Below, in pieces: positions 36,982-57,460 of a stretch of DNA of 64,000 nucleotides. The DNA comes from Antitrichia curtipendula (taxonomy: Eukaryota; Streptophyta; Bryopsida; Hypnales; Leucodontaceae). The notes beneath the pieces are model-generated. The model searched no databases. It saw only the letters and a program-made list of their open reading frames with translations, and was not told the DNA's origin. The stretch's first letter is position 1. Each line of letters opens with the position of its first letter. The stretch lies in contig OX579639.1 in the NCBI GenBank assembly GCA_951230915.1, positions 12,400,001-12,464,000 of the forward strand, read 5' to 3'. Position numbers and translations under genes: made by a program.

Positions 36982-37017
36982 TAGCCGCTTTCTGAGGGGT
37001 GAGAGATAGTGTGGTCC
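36982..37017 (-). repeat. MULE right terminal inverted repeat
   Basis: Inverse of the left end (core GCCGC..TTCTGAGGGGTGAG). Followed directly by TAGCTGCAC. Confidence 0.88.
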
Positions 37018-37026
37018 TAGCTGCAC
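37018..37026. repeat. Target-site duplication of the MULE, right
   Basis: TAGCTGCAC, identical to 18803-18811. Confidence 0.9.
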
Positions 37027-37341
37027 ATGGACAGCCCGAGAGTAAATAATCGAACTCTGGAAGTGAATGCAGCCCCCATCTCCTAAACGGCTATTAGATT
37101 GCCCACACTAAATCCCGGGATATATTTAAAGTTACGACTTTTGAATGTAGTGTGGAGCAATCTTATAGTCCGAAAGGGAAGCATGATACACCTGTAGTAG
37201 TGACCGACTGTCTCATTAATCGTTGATACAACATGCTTTCTAGAGGGAATTCGCTATGAGATTGCAAAATTGGGATACTTATTTCCTCTCTAGCAACTAT
37301 TTCTAATCTCGACCTCACAATATGGAAAGCATGTTCTCCAG

Positions 37342-39573
37342 CTACTTTTTAAGTAACTCTTTTAGCTCCCCGCTCTGTAACAACTCGTCCAACACATCAG
37401 CTCCACCCACGAACTCTCCCTTCACATACAGCTGCAGCACAAAGAAAGGGAATCAGTAGACACAAAAGTAATGGCAGCGAAAAAAGTTCCTATGTAATAC
37501 ACTCTCCACAGATTATAAGGTAGAGGATGGTAAAACCGTTTAAGTCACGATCCCGTCTCTAATACTGACCCCTCTTACCAACAGCCACTCACCTATTCAT
37601 ACAATTGGATGGACTTGCTAGCAAGTGGTGCAAGCATAACTTGGCAAAGCGTCTGTGGTCACTGATCTTTGAATGGAAATGGAGCTGTCAATTGTCACTT
37701 ATAGTGGTCTACAACCTCCCACTTTGAATAATTACATAAGAATTCATACATCGAGATATGTTTGATCTCAACAGATTTGGCTCTTGTATCAAAGATCTCT
37801 CCAAAGCTCTTTACATCTACAAACAATCACACTCGCACACATGCTCAAATGCAGAGTCACTCAAACAGTAACCACTACCTTAGTACCCTCGGTTACACAC
37901 GTATTACAACATCTTCTTCTCCAGGTAGATACACTATGCAAAGAGAATGTGCAGTCAGTCACTCGCTTAGCTTTGTCGAATTATGGATATCACGGCCAGA
38001 TAGACTCACCTGGGGTATTGTTGGCCACTGGCTGTACTTCTTGATAGCCTCCCTAACACCAGGATTGTGATCTTCATCCAACACATTCAGAACTTCGTAG
38101 TCTACGCCTTGCTCATTCAGAATCGTCAATACTCGATGTGAAAATCCGCACTGTGGTGCGGTGCGCGTACCCTTGATGAAGGCCACGACTTTTAGGTCTT
38201 TCACAACTTTGTCTATCAGAGCCTCAATAGGAACATTGAGCTTCACATTGGCCCCAGGTGTTAGTTTAATTTCAGGCTTAGCCGACCGAGCTTTCCTTGC
38301 AGTCCAAGTTGTGTTGCCTGAAACATTTCCAGGCGGGACGTTTCCTCCATTGTTAATGTGTTCCTCCATCCATGCCTTCCATGCATCCGTAAGAGCTGCA
38401 CGCTCAGGCGCATTCACTACTGCAAACTGTGCCACAAAAGCACTGTGGGATCAAAAATACTGCGCCGTGATCGACCGCCTTCTCTCAAGTGCTAGATGAC
38501 AAATCATCGTTGTGAATGATCACAGAAACCAGATTCGTCTCTATCCAAACGAATGACGAACATTCTGCCCAAGCATTTCTCAACTAGTCTACCCTGCGCC
38601 CTAATTCTTCTAAAGAATATCCAAGATTAACAAGCCCCTTCCTCCTGAGGTGCCGGGACTACTAGAAAGAGGAAGATACGAAGTCAAAGACACACCCACC
38701 GACAACGTCCAATTGCATTAAAAAACTCAACCTAAATTAAAAGCTTCTGAATTATAGGTTTCCTTCAAGATAAATAAGACAAACAAAAAGGCCTAACTCG
38801 AAAATCTTATCACTCCAGCATAGCTGCAACACAACCAAAATTAAAAGCTACTAAACATTAGGTTTGCCTAAAGATAAAGATAAACAAAAAGGCCTAGTTG
38901 AATAAAATCTCATCGTTTCGCGCAGCTGAAACTCAACCTAAATTCGAAGCTGCTAATAGGTATGCCTCACAGGATAAACCTCATTCTGCCGAAAAGGCCT
39001 AACTGAGTAAACCTCATCGTGTCGCCACGGAAGACGATAAGGACGACGGCGACGATTGTAATTTAAACAATCCACTCCTCGAATTGCCAAAATCACATTC
39101 CAAAACAGAAACACGTGCCATGACCAAAAGAACTCTAATCCACACGATAACAACAAGAGGATCTCTACCTTAGCAGACGCACAGAGCTCGGGGAGATCCC
39201 TCAAATGCGACTGCAAGCTGGCCGACACCCGTCGCGACAACCCGACGTACTGCAAGTCGCCCGCCTTATCGTACACCGCGTAAATTCCCGGAGCGGCAGG
39301 GAATGCCGCTGAAGCCTTGTCAGTGAGCTCCACGGATTCCACCTCCGCCAACTTCTGCAAGGAACAAGAAACAGGAGCGTGCGTCCGCGAGGTTGTTGCC
39401 ACCACTGGAATTCGCTGCAAGGGAATTCCACACCGGAACGAGGAGAATCGGACCGCAGAAGCAGAGGAGGTTAAGGGGAGATGTCGAGAAGAACGGGCTG
39501 TAATGGCAATGGGAGTGGGGCGAGCTCCAATGGCGAGCGGCGTCGCCAAAGGGGACGCCATAGCTGAGGCCAT
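37342..39573 (-). CDS. GRXS16: Plastid monothiol glutaredoxin with GIY-YIG domain
   Basis: Plastid iron-sulfur/redox glutaredoxin of the GRXS16 (CXIP2) class. Three exons on the minus strand: 39573-39169, 38426-38010 and 37431-37342, all in phase 0, giving 303 aa (Arabidopsis GRXS16 is about 290). Residues 1-~70 are rich in Ser/Thr/Ala/Arg like a transit peptide. A GIY-YIG domain follows (GIYAVYD at 96, YVGLSRR at 109), then a linker (WKAWMEEHI) and a glutaredoxin domain with CGFS at 228-231, WPTIPQ and a C-terminal VGGADVLDEL glutathione-binding motif. CGFS marks monothiol glutaredoxins that carry [2Fe-2S] clusters. A second Met at codon 5 could also start translation. Confidence 0.93.
38710..38990. 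repeat. Three ~105-bp diverged tandem repeats in GRXS16 intron 1
   Basis: Units begin near 38722, 38828 and 38931 with AAC(C)(T/A)AAATT(A/C)(A/G)AAGC and each ends in AAAAGGCCTA. They fill much of the intron between exons 1 and 2 (38427-39168). Confidence 0.7.
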
Positions 39574-41688
39574 TTCTGCAAAACTTCAAAGAACTCAATT
39601 CAAGCAAAACCTAAATTAAAGGTTTCCAGATTGTCAGTTCGGCTTCATCGGTCTCTTCCGGATATCGGGTGGGAAATTCATAACTCCATATCCAAAAGGC
39701 AGACGGAGCTCATTACATAACATATCCAATGCAGCTCGGGTGACTTTGGGGCAGTTCAGCCATGTGTTGCTCGCTGGTCTGCTCTTACTCAACCCTGTTG
39801 CTGTTGTGAGGACAGAGCCTATGACCATGGATTCCAACTTCAGATCCTTGAATCTGTATGAACCCAATCTGTATGGCCCTATCACCAAGGTAATCAACCA
39901 AGAATTATATATTATCGTACTTTGCTATAAGGGTTGGCATTTAATCCTTAAACATTGACAAGGATGTTTTGCGTCCGATGAATGACAAATAATCTTTCCT
40001 AGTAGGACAAAAGTGCAACTACTTTTCCTTGGTATTAGGAGTGAAAAGGGGAGATCTTCTACAATACTTTGATTTCTAATGAATATATTTGCCTTATTCA
40101 AAGTAGATGATGTCACACGGTATCGAAAATGCATGATTTCCATGGCCACTAGTCCGTCCTTCAAGGGTTAATGTCAAATAATTTAAGTAAAGTTTGAAAA
40201 AGTGGTTCAACAAACACTTCTAGAATTATTAAAATTTTCATTTTGTTTCAATTTGTTTTTCAAAAATTTGGCACCTTAATTATAGGAACATTAATCCTTT
40301 AGCAGGTGGAATCATTATTAAAGGCTACTAAATGTTATGTTTATCAAATTGTATGTGAGCCCCATCCTTTAATGTTCTTCTATTTTGTGATAAGCTGAGA
40401 TCTAGGTGCTTGTTGCATAAATGATCCTACTTTGATCAATGTTGTTGTAAATTAGCAGTTGTTAGTTTGAAGGAATTGATTTGTGTGCTATTGATTGAAG
40501 TTTTGGTGGTTATCTGTAAGCGCTTTCATTCCCATTTGGAGCTAGGCTCTATTAAACTTGTTTCTACTAGCTAGTGTAAAGTGAAACCGTAGCATAGCCT
40601 TGTCCTTGAATACATTTTAAATTTGGATACCTTCCCATTTGCACACTTTAGAAAATTATTCCCTCAATGTCATTCATGATTGTTAGTTGTTGGCTTGTAG
40701 CAATAGTTTGTTGTTGCTTACGCACAAGAATGTGAAGCAAGGATCATGCTTTTTAGAGAGTTGATAATAGCACTAAGGTTGGTGATAGTGTGTATGTTCA
40801 CACGCTTGAAAAAAATTAATGGTTAGAAAACAACCTAATTTTGAAAAAATTATAGCCAATTATATACTTAGGAAGAAATTTCAGTGAAGTGATTATTTTT
40901 TAATAAAAAAATTATTCAAACAAGTAGGAATTGTTAACTTGGCAAAGAGAATCAATTGTGGCAATGAGACACATGAACATAAAGTTGACAATTTTTTTGT
41001 CAAAAAAACATTGAAATTTGATAGAACTTTGTCAAAAGGCAATGAAAATTAACAAAATTTTGTCAACTAAGCGTTTGAATCAAGGTCTCCTGATTGATTG
41101 TGTAGTTGACAAATTTTTGTTAATTTCAAGTTAATTAGGAGAAAAATCCTTTTGCAATGATAAGAAAATTCCACAATAATTTTTGTTAATTCTTGTGTTG
41201 TTTGTCACTAGATTTTATATTAAACCCAATATTATTATTTTTCAACAAATATGAGATGAACATGATAAATGATGGAGAATTTTTGTGCATTTGTATTCTA
41301 TGTGACTTACAATTAGTTAGAAATTAATATTGATAGCCACTTACATGTAGCCTTTCCATTTATTCCCATTTTCCATTGATATTTTTGTTATTTAGGTAGC
41401 TACAATGAAATTTCTGAAAATTTTACATCAAAATATCAGTGAAGTTTCTATATACTGTGGGTAAATATTGCAATTTTCTCTTTAAATTTCTGGCCAAAGT
41501 ATCTATAAAAATCTGACAGTATTTAGCCCAAAAAAGAAACATCTCAAAAAAAAGTTTTATAGAAAGTGACCGAGAAAAGAAAGTGATGAACTTTTACCGC
41601 AAAGTTGGAGTTTCGTGAGGTTCCTCAACGTGAAGTGAGTGAGGTCGCGCTAGGGTTTGGAATAATTTTCGTTTTTCTCTGTGTAGCC
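39574..41688. other. Intergenic region between divergent genes
   Basis: Holds the upstream regions of GRXS16 (minus) and the reductase-like gene (plus). 39634-39897 is open on the minus strand for 87 codons without a known motif and is not called. 39975-40170 is a diverged copy of 57740-57930 (GAATGACAAA(T/G)AATCTTTCC, TTTGA(T/C)TT(C/T)(T/C)AATGAAT), a dispersed repeat. The remainder is AT-rich and blank. Confidence 0.45.
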
Positions 41689-42561
41689 ATGGCGATGAGC
41701 AGAGCAGCCTCGTTGCGACCCCACGGGTTGCTGTCGCTGCTGCGTGCTCAAGCTTGCATTTCGACGGATGCCACTTCGGCAGCTGAGAAGGTTCTGAAGG
41801 CCGCGAAGCTGCAACCTGGTACGATCTCCGACTTGGTGACGCTTCCCGCACGTTTTCCGAGCGTGCTTTGATTTTTCTCGCGAGTGTGTGATCAATTTCC
41901 TTAGTTTTGAGCTGTTTGTACTCTTCAGGGGATGTAGTGGTGCAAAACGAAGCCGACAGTGACTTAGGGAAGGCGCTGATCAAGGCAGCCAAGGAGAGAG
42001 GGTTCACGACCATTAATATTCTGCCCAACAAGCCTGGTGTCACCGATTCCATTGAGCTTTTGAAGAGCATCGGTGGTGATGTTGTTGTCACGGAAGCTTA
42101 CACCAATACATGGTTCGATCTGCATTCACATTCTCCTCTACTTGCTTCGAATTCTCTTGTTAGGGTTTACTGTAATGTTGAGCGAAATTTCAAATCTAAA
42201 CAATTTCCTTTTTTTTTAGTGAAATTCTATTGCTTTTAATTCTTGTAGTTTATGTTCGGGTGAAGCGTGTGAGGATCTCTTACTGTACATTTATTTTAGG
42301 GAAGATCAATTTTCTCATTTGGCAGAAACTGGCAGGTACATGAAAAGATTAATAAGTGACCTCCCGAAGCCTAGCGTGGGTGTTAATTGCGGAGAAGGCT
42401 CACAAGCTACTGCCGTCGTCAAGCTGTTGAAGGAGGGAGGAACATTGTTGACTTTCGGAAAGAGCTTGCCTCAAGACGTGACCTATCCTGGGGCAGAGAG
42501 ACGGCCACTCAAATGGAATGATCTCCTGAAAGGGAAGAAATTAAATGTTCAGTCTCTTTGA
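41689..42561 (+). CDS. Short enoyl-CoA reductase-like Rossmann protein
   Basis: Exons 41689-41818, 41929-42112 and 42336-42561 give 179 aa. The first ~35 residues (Arg/Ser/Ala/Leu, almost no acids) look like a mitochondrial presequence. The rest matches the nucleotide-binding half of mitochondrial trans-2-enoyl-CoA reductase (MECR/ETR1): GDVVVQNEADSDLGKALIKA, TINILPNKPG, GVNCGEGSQATAVVKLLKEG, GGTLLTFG. The N-terminal GroES-like catalytic domain and the C-terminal tail of the ~370-aa enzyme are absent, so catalysis is doubtful. It may be a truncated duplicate kept for another role, or a decaying copy; frames and splice sites are intact. The acceptor GGCAG at 42335 was chosen because the nearer one creates a stop. 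Confidence 0.75.
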
Positions 42562-44281
42562 CTCTTGATACGGCCCTCTCTCTTGGAACCCCCTTGAGGT
42601 TTACTTGAAATAAAAAATTCCAATTGTTCATCATGATCCGGTTCAGTTCAAGAGAAGAATCGATCTAATTGGAGACAGGAGAGTATCCTCAGTGACAGTA
42701 CTTGAAAATCGGAATGATGTGTCGAAGGCCTTTCGAATGGCACGAGGCCATTGACAAGGTTAGTTTTGTCATATAATCGTCATTCTGGAATGGCATACAG
42801 AGCCCTGTTTCTTGCAACCACCTCCTGATTCGTTTAGTGAATACTCTAGACTTGGTGAGAATAAGTGAAGATATTTATGAGTAGACCTGAATTCCTGTTG
42901 CTTGGTGTAGAACAATTTAGGGCTGGAATGTTGTATTTTATTGAGAGCACGTACCTTGTTATACTCTTATCAGTTGAGAGGATATGAATGACGAACCACT
43001 CTAGCTATCTATGTCTTCGAGATGGCGACGGGCTACAATTCTGGGAGATATATAGTCAAGGTTATTGATCGTTGATTTTTCTGCTTCATGGATGCAAAGG
43101 TGATAGGGGTAAGTGCATGTGCAAGAGGTGTAAGGGCAAGTGATGGTATCAGAGTTGATCGTTGGAACCAAGAAGCAGCCGGGCTCCAAGTTCTTATGTT
43201 CTTTTTGCATAATCCGATCTGCTATTCTAGCATCCGATACGATGTGGTATGATTATCCTGCAGCACGCAAATGGTGTATCAAAGGCTGCTGTTTTATCTG
43301 TTTGCATGAAAACGTTGTGGTTGATGACCATCAGGTGATTTAGTACTCGTGCATGTCACCTAGGGAGTTGAAGTTTGTGTCTTATCGGTCACCACGACAA
43401 GATCATCACCACTGATAGGGCTTTTATGTTCGGCACAACTTTCCACTGAAACCCTGTAGTTGCAGCCCAGAAGGTCGACTACACGAATATCCTATTAAGT
43501 TGGGACTGCGCCATTTGTGCCCAGACGGTGGATATTTGTGTCTTCGAAGGTTGCCGACATTGTTCACACTGAAATTGAGAAGATCATTTCATATCGTATT
43601 TAGTGTTGGAGAGTCAAATTGGGAGGATTATCTCATATTTGTATTGTATAATACCATGTGAAAGACCCTTGGAGGTTACTAGAGAAGTTCTATCGTCTTT
43701 CGCAACATTCCTGCATATACTAAGGTTTTTGGTTTGGTTTTGTCTATTTTGGTCTGTTGACGAATGATTGTGAGTCACCTCAGCATGGCAACTGCTCCTT
43801 TTACACGAAAAGATGTCATGTTGTGCCATGCCCCATTTGAGCGTATCAAGCCACTCCTCTCCCTTTCCCAAGCCTTCAGGCTCGTCAAAACGTGGATAGG
43901 CTCGGGGAAAGTCTCATTCGACCCACTTTCCAAACCGACCCTGGGTCGGCAGCACCGAACCGGGTAGGCTCGGATTTACCACAAAGCCTACGAAGTGCTT
44001 TGAGCCACACAAACGTGGCTGTCGCCCAGTCAGTGTGGGACGTTCACGGCTGAGTCGCCATGGTGATGATCATCGTCAGTTGTTGTTGTCGCCATCGCTC
44101 GCCGAGCGCTGGAGCTCAATGCGCTCAAGCTCAAACTCACTCTAAGAGATTGTAAAGCCTTAGTACTGCCAACGAAAATCGCAAGAATTTCAAAGGTGTA
44201 TGAAGACAGGAAGCTCATCTTGACACAGGGGAAGAGCTGGATTTGAATTGGAGAAGGAGAGTGGAGTAAATTCAATTGCCA
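42562..44281. other. Intergenic; possible LTR-retrotransposon remnant
   Basis: No gene. TGGTATCAGAG at 43144-43154 equals the primer-binding site complementary to initiator tRNA-Met used by many plant Copia elements. No paired LTRs or pol motifs could be read, so at most an eroded fragment. 43860-44040 is GC-rich and unassigned. Confidence 0.35.
43144..43154 (+). other. Primer-binding-site-like sequence
   Basis: TGGTATCAGAG, the usual tRNA-iMet primer site of plant LTR retrotransposons. Isolated, with no element boundaries seen. Confidence 0.4.
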
Positions 44282-47143
44282 ATGGCATGCGCAGGTCATT
44301 GCCTCGGTGCAGCCATGGCCACTGTTTCCCGGCTTCCTCATCAGTTTGCGCCGTGTGCCAATGCGCCGAGGTGTCACGGCGTCGCTTGTGCACAATTGGT
44401 TTTGCCTCTGCAGCCTGCAGTGGCATTTGGAGGGAAGGGCGGTTGTGGAGTTGATAGTGTGTGGAAACCTCGTGGAGGCGCTTCACTTACCAGCGGGCGT
44501 CGGGTGATCGTCATGGCTAGTCCAGATGCCGGCACCTCAACACGTACGTAATTCGCCACGAGTCCTTCTTTATATCCGCAGACGTCCTTCCATCATAGTT
44601 TCGAAAGACCGGAGTTTGAGAATGTTCTTGCTTTCTAGCTTTGATCTTTTTCAATATCATTTGAGAGGTTGAAGCTCAAGAACACCGGATGTTGAAAAAG
44701 AACAGGCAAGAACGCAAGACTAATTAGCGATAACGGAGTGCAAATCTGGAAATGCCAACCGTTTTTCGTAACAATGCCTTCAATCTTAGGTCTTCGGGGT
44801 TAAAATTTCAGGAACGCGGAGGATTGTCAGTTGGATTCCTCATGCGCGCATTCGAATAGCTCTAGTCGTCTTCCCTCGTAGGTGTCTAAGAATTTTGATT
44901 TTCTAGCTGCGCTAGTCGTATTTATCAATTGGACTGCTTTTGAACTTCGTTCAAATTTTAAAGCTGGATGATTAATAGTGGAATTGCCACAAGGTATCTC
45001 CCTTCTTGAATTACGGCATTATCATATATTTGTGCTGTTCTTCATAGCTATACGAGTTGCTGCGGACCAGCTTTGAACTTTGCTTAGGTTATTGGCAGGC
45101 AGTTTAGGCGTCGACAAGGAGCTTGTACTACAATTGCCACAGGTTGAATGGAATTAGATAAAGACGAAATCGTGTTGACAGCATCCCACCCTAATTTCTG
45201 GAGAGGTTGAATATGACTTGATTTGGTTGGCTCGATCACCAACCATCTTCGAAGGACTAATTACTGACAGAATGCTGCTCTGAAACGAGAACGTATGAAG
45301 TAGAACGCGACATGAGAATTGACGCTGGTTAGAAAATCATATAATGACAATTGCAAAGCTTAATGCGTGGTGCACACAGATGCTGTAGCCACAAAAATGA
45401 TGGAAACGTGATTGGATGGGGGCAGTGGTGGTACAGGAGGTGGAGTTCGTGTGGAAGGGATCAGGTTCTACGGTCTTGCTTTCTGGCGATTTTGTGAACT
45501 GGGAAAGCCAGCTGCCACTTGAAAAAACAGGGTCGGATGGTTGGTTTGTGGTCAAGCAGGCATGTAGTGCCTTCACTCTGAATCTTTTGAATCGTTTTTA
45601 TAAATTTTCTTATTTCATAAATCTTGTTTCGAATTAATATTGGTCTAAATCCGACATGCTTCTCATCTTGAAATTGCAGAAGCTGGCCCCTGGAACATAT
45701 AATTACAAGTATATTGTGGATGGAGAATGGAAGCATTCACCGGACTATCCTACGGTTTCCGATAATGTTGGGGGCTTTAACAACGAAATAACGGTAGCAG
45801 GTACTACTAATGATTCTATTTATACTATCAGCAAATTTATCATCTAATGGTAATCGCCATATGAAGAGGTCCAGCTAGGACAGGCACAACTTGACTGTAT
45901 AATGTCACAAATCGCTCGTGTCCTGAGAATGAAATGTGATGCGAGTCCATTTACTGTCGTATCGTTTACTCGCCATTGTTTAGATTGACAAGGACGTTAA
46001 GCCGAGCTTGAAGTTCGATTGTATCGGGTTTTTTCTTGCTCTTTGACGAGGACATTCAGCATTTCGGAAGCAGTATTTTTCAGGAAATGAAAGGGTGTCG
46101 ATCACGATTGCTTACATTCGTTAGGCTCGTATTTAAGCAATCCGATTAAATACCACTCTGGTGTGGGCTTTGACATCGACTTTACAGAGGTACATTTATC
46201 GTGTTCACTTGCATGACCTCACATGGAAGGGTTGCTAAATGGTGTCGTTCATCTGCAGAAGACAAATCTAGTACTGAATCGACTAGTAAGGAAGGCACCA
46301 CTCAAGCTGAGGCTGCTGTACAGCCACCTCCAGCACCTAAAGAAGCTGAACCGAAACCTAGTGATAAACCTAAAGCCGCCGCAAGTCCTCCCAAGCCCAA
46401 AGTTGCTGCTGCAGGTGGGGCGAAAAAGGCAGCCAAGGCAGTTGCCAAACCTCTCCCAGAGGCGATGGCGGAGGACATTGTCCCTAAACTGACTGCCTAC
46501 TTTGAGAAAGAGAATGGCATATCAGACGTGGAGATCAAATTTGACGACAATCAGGTATTTGAGATGGTAGCTGGTGTAAGCACGTTGCATTTTCATACTA
46601 GACGGATGTGTTCTGGGACTTCTGGGAGGAAGATCTGGTAGAAATTTAGATAGCGAGTGAGGCACAGCCTTCCAAATGATTATTCTCGCTGACGTATTAG
46701 AGTCGCTAGTAATCCATTTGCAATTAACACACGATCTGACGCAAGACTCATCTGTTGACTTGCCAGCTTCAGGGCCGCTTCATTAAGAATCAAGTACCCT
46801 ACAACTTCTGGGCGTATTTTCCCGATGGAAAATTTGAAGGTATGAAAGTTACAATGTCCCTCGTGTGTGCAACCAACTACTCTTCATGCGGATTTTTTAC
46901 ATCTACAGATAGAACTAGCGCTCCATTTTCTTGCACTCAAAAGCTATTGGTTTATGAGCTTCCTGTGTTCCTGAAAGCTTATTTGATGGAGCAGGATCAA
47001 GAGGATTCTCATTGACGTCGCATGGATCCCCCCCAAGCACTGTGGAGCCTTTTCTGATTGATGAGAACAAAATATCGTCGGAGCTCGTAGTACAGCAGGT
47101 CATTAAGCGACTCTTTGCTCAAAGGCTTTTAGGCACGAATTGA
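44282..47143 (+). CDS. Plastid CBM48 carbohydrate-binding protein
   Basis: Exons 44282-44543, 45426-45559, 45680-45800, 46259-46554, 46767-46839, 46995-47143 give 344 aa. The first ~75 residues are Ala/Ser/Arg/Cys-rich with VIVMASPDAG, a plausible chloroplast transit peptide. Residues ~92-165 form a CBM48/AMPK-beta type glycogen-starch binding module (EFVWKGSGSTVLLSGDFVNW, YNYKYIVDGEW). A Pro/Ala/Lys-rich linker follows, then a C-terminal domain (FIKNQVPYNFWAYFPDG, STVEPFLIDE) that I recall from plant and cyanobacterial proteins, possibly DUF2996. Starch or glucan metabolism in the plastid is inferred from the CBM48. The intron after 45559 begins GC (GC-AG type). Less certain points are the acceptor at 45426 after an 882-bp intron, and whether exon 5 starts at 46767 or 46773. 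Confidence 0.78.
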
Positions 47144-48718
47144 TGCTTGTTCAATCTGTATTTATATGAAGTTCCAGACTATCCAACAATTCTTCTTTTT
47201 TGGGTCTCCACGAATACTGACATTAGCTGAGGTGAATTTCGTCTTGTGTGTACAACTCTTACCAACTTGCATGACCGACAAATTCAACGTGCGAGAGGAA
47301 CACCAAAGCACAGCAATTTGTTCAAGATTATGCTTTTGATTAGTTGCGGAAGCTTGTTTTGCTGAAGCTGTCCGGCGGCATTAGATTGAATTCTGTGTGA
47401 CGTCTTCATGTCGGTGCTGTCGGTTCTGAATGCTACGATAGTCTTATGATATGAAGACATGCAGTGCCACTATATTTTGAATTATTTTTCAGCAACCTTG
47501 CTGCGCAACTTTGGTAAACAATGGTAATCCACATCCAAACAAACCTTTCATTCGCACAACGATCTTGCAACATCATCTTTCTTTTCTATCACCAAGACCT
47601 CTTTAACCTCTAAATACCCAACCATCCAATAATGAATGTTTTGAAAAGTATACTTCATTCAATTAATAATTGTTGAAGAAGCTTCAAGGAAAATCATGTA
47701 ATATGTAAATGAAAGATTATTCTAGCTGAGTCGAGGTGATATAGATATTTTGGAAGATTTTTCAAAAGTGATCTTAGTGTTATTATTTCAAGCACTTTGT
47801 TGTGTTCAAAGCTAAATGTACCAAATTGATTCACTAAAATTGAATGTACAAATATTTGCATAAAATGTACAACTTCTACCAGGGTCAATTTTAGATACAT
47901 GTGTTTTCAACATTTTGGAAATGTTATATTTATTCATATAGTGTCCAAAAAATGTATATTAAAAAGATCTAGAATCTTTTTTTGATTCCCAATAAAATTC
48001 TTCAACTAAGATAATATAGCAATAGAAATGACTTTCCTAGGTTTATTTGGACAATTTTAGGTGCATTTATTTTAATCTGTAATTGCTTAGCCATGCACTC
48101 TATGGATATTGAATGTTGTGAAAAGTGGAGTTCATCCAATTAATATTCATAACAATGCTTCAAGAATAAAACATGTAATATCTTAAAAAAAAAAAAGAAT
48201 GGGCACTCTAAAATTAAAGAATCAATGATATAAATCTTTCATCATGAATCAATGGTCTTTTGCTTGCTTGATAATTATTCATTACAAATTTTTCAAAAGT
48301 AATCTTCCTATCTTTAGATCAAGCATTAAGCATTTAGGGGTGATGTCACCAACCTACAATCAAAGTCCACATGGCTAAGCAACAATCATCCCAAGATGGA
48401 CGAGTTTCATCCCAACAATCCATCCCTTGATTGACCATTTTGGATGAATGGAGGAAGCGTCATCTCGATGATTAAGAAGGCTTCCCGTTCACATGAGCAA
48501 GGGAAAGTCCTGTGAATGGATAACTGCCCCATCGTCTTCAGCAACCGTGTTTCTCAACACACAGACTTGGACTGGAATTGTGCCAGAGACGAGAGCAATT
48601 CCGACTTCCTTGCAAGTCCAATTTTAGGGCAAGTGCAGCTTGGGGCTTGGGTTGCCGTGCTCCATGAATGGGGCCCTGTGGTGTTGACTTTCGAACATTC
48701 CAGGGCGCCTCTCCAGCC
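47144..48718. repeat. Intergenic with diverged direct repeats
   Basis: 47625-47790 and 48095-48310 share GAATGTT(T/G)TGAAAAGT, CATGTAATAT and TTTTTCAAAAGT(G/A)ATCTT in the same order: an old direct repeat. The last few hundred bases should hold the promoter of the synthetase gene. No gene seen. Confidence 0.45.

Positions 48719-57460
<8,742 letters not shown>

Larger units (their letters stand above)
18812..37017. mobile_element. 18.2-kb Mutator-like element carrying a ULP protease gene
   Basis: The element is bounded by a perfect 9-bp duplication (TAGCTGCAC). Its ends match as inverted repeats: left GCGTTTCACTATTTCTCACC and inverted right GGACCACACTATCTCTCACC, both continuing CCTCAGAA(T/A)GCGGC, about 34 bp in total. 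Weaker similarity continues for about 300 bp. Inside are a broken MULE transposase gene (+, 19827-23814), an intact Ulp1-protease gene (-, 24869-30456) and a 4.4-kb T-rich filler with its own nested foldback. Mutator-like elements with Ulp1 genes (Kaonashi type) are known in flowering plants and melon; this copy is unusually long. Confidence 0.92.

Noticed and set aside
18818..37012. CACTAT..ATAGTG ends suggesting a CACTA element
   Set aside because: The 3 bp outside differ (TTT and TGG), the transposase is of MULE type, and a perfect 9-bp duplication lies six bases further out.
39634..39897. 87-codon minus-strand open frame upstream of GRXS16
   Set aside because: Looks somewhat protein-like but has no motif, no clear splice sites and abuts the GRXS16 leader; insufficient support.
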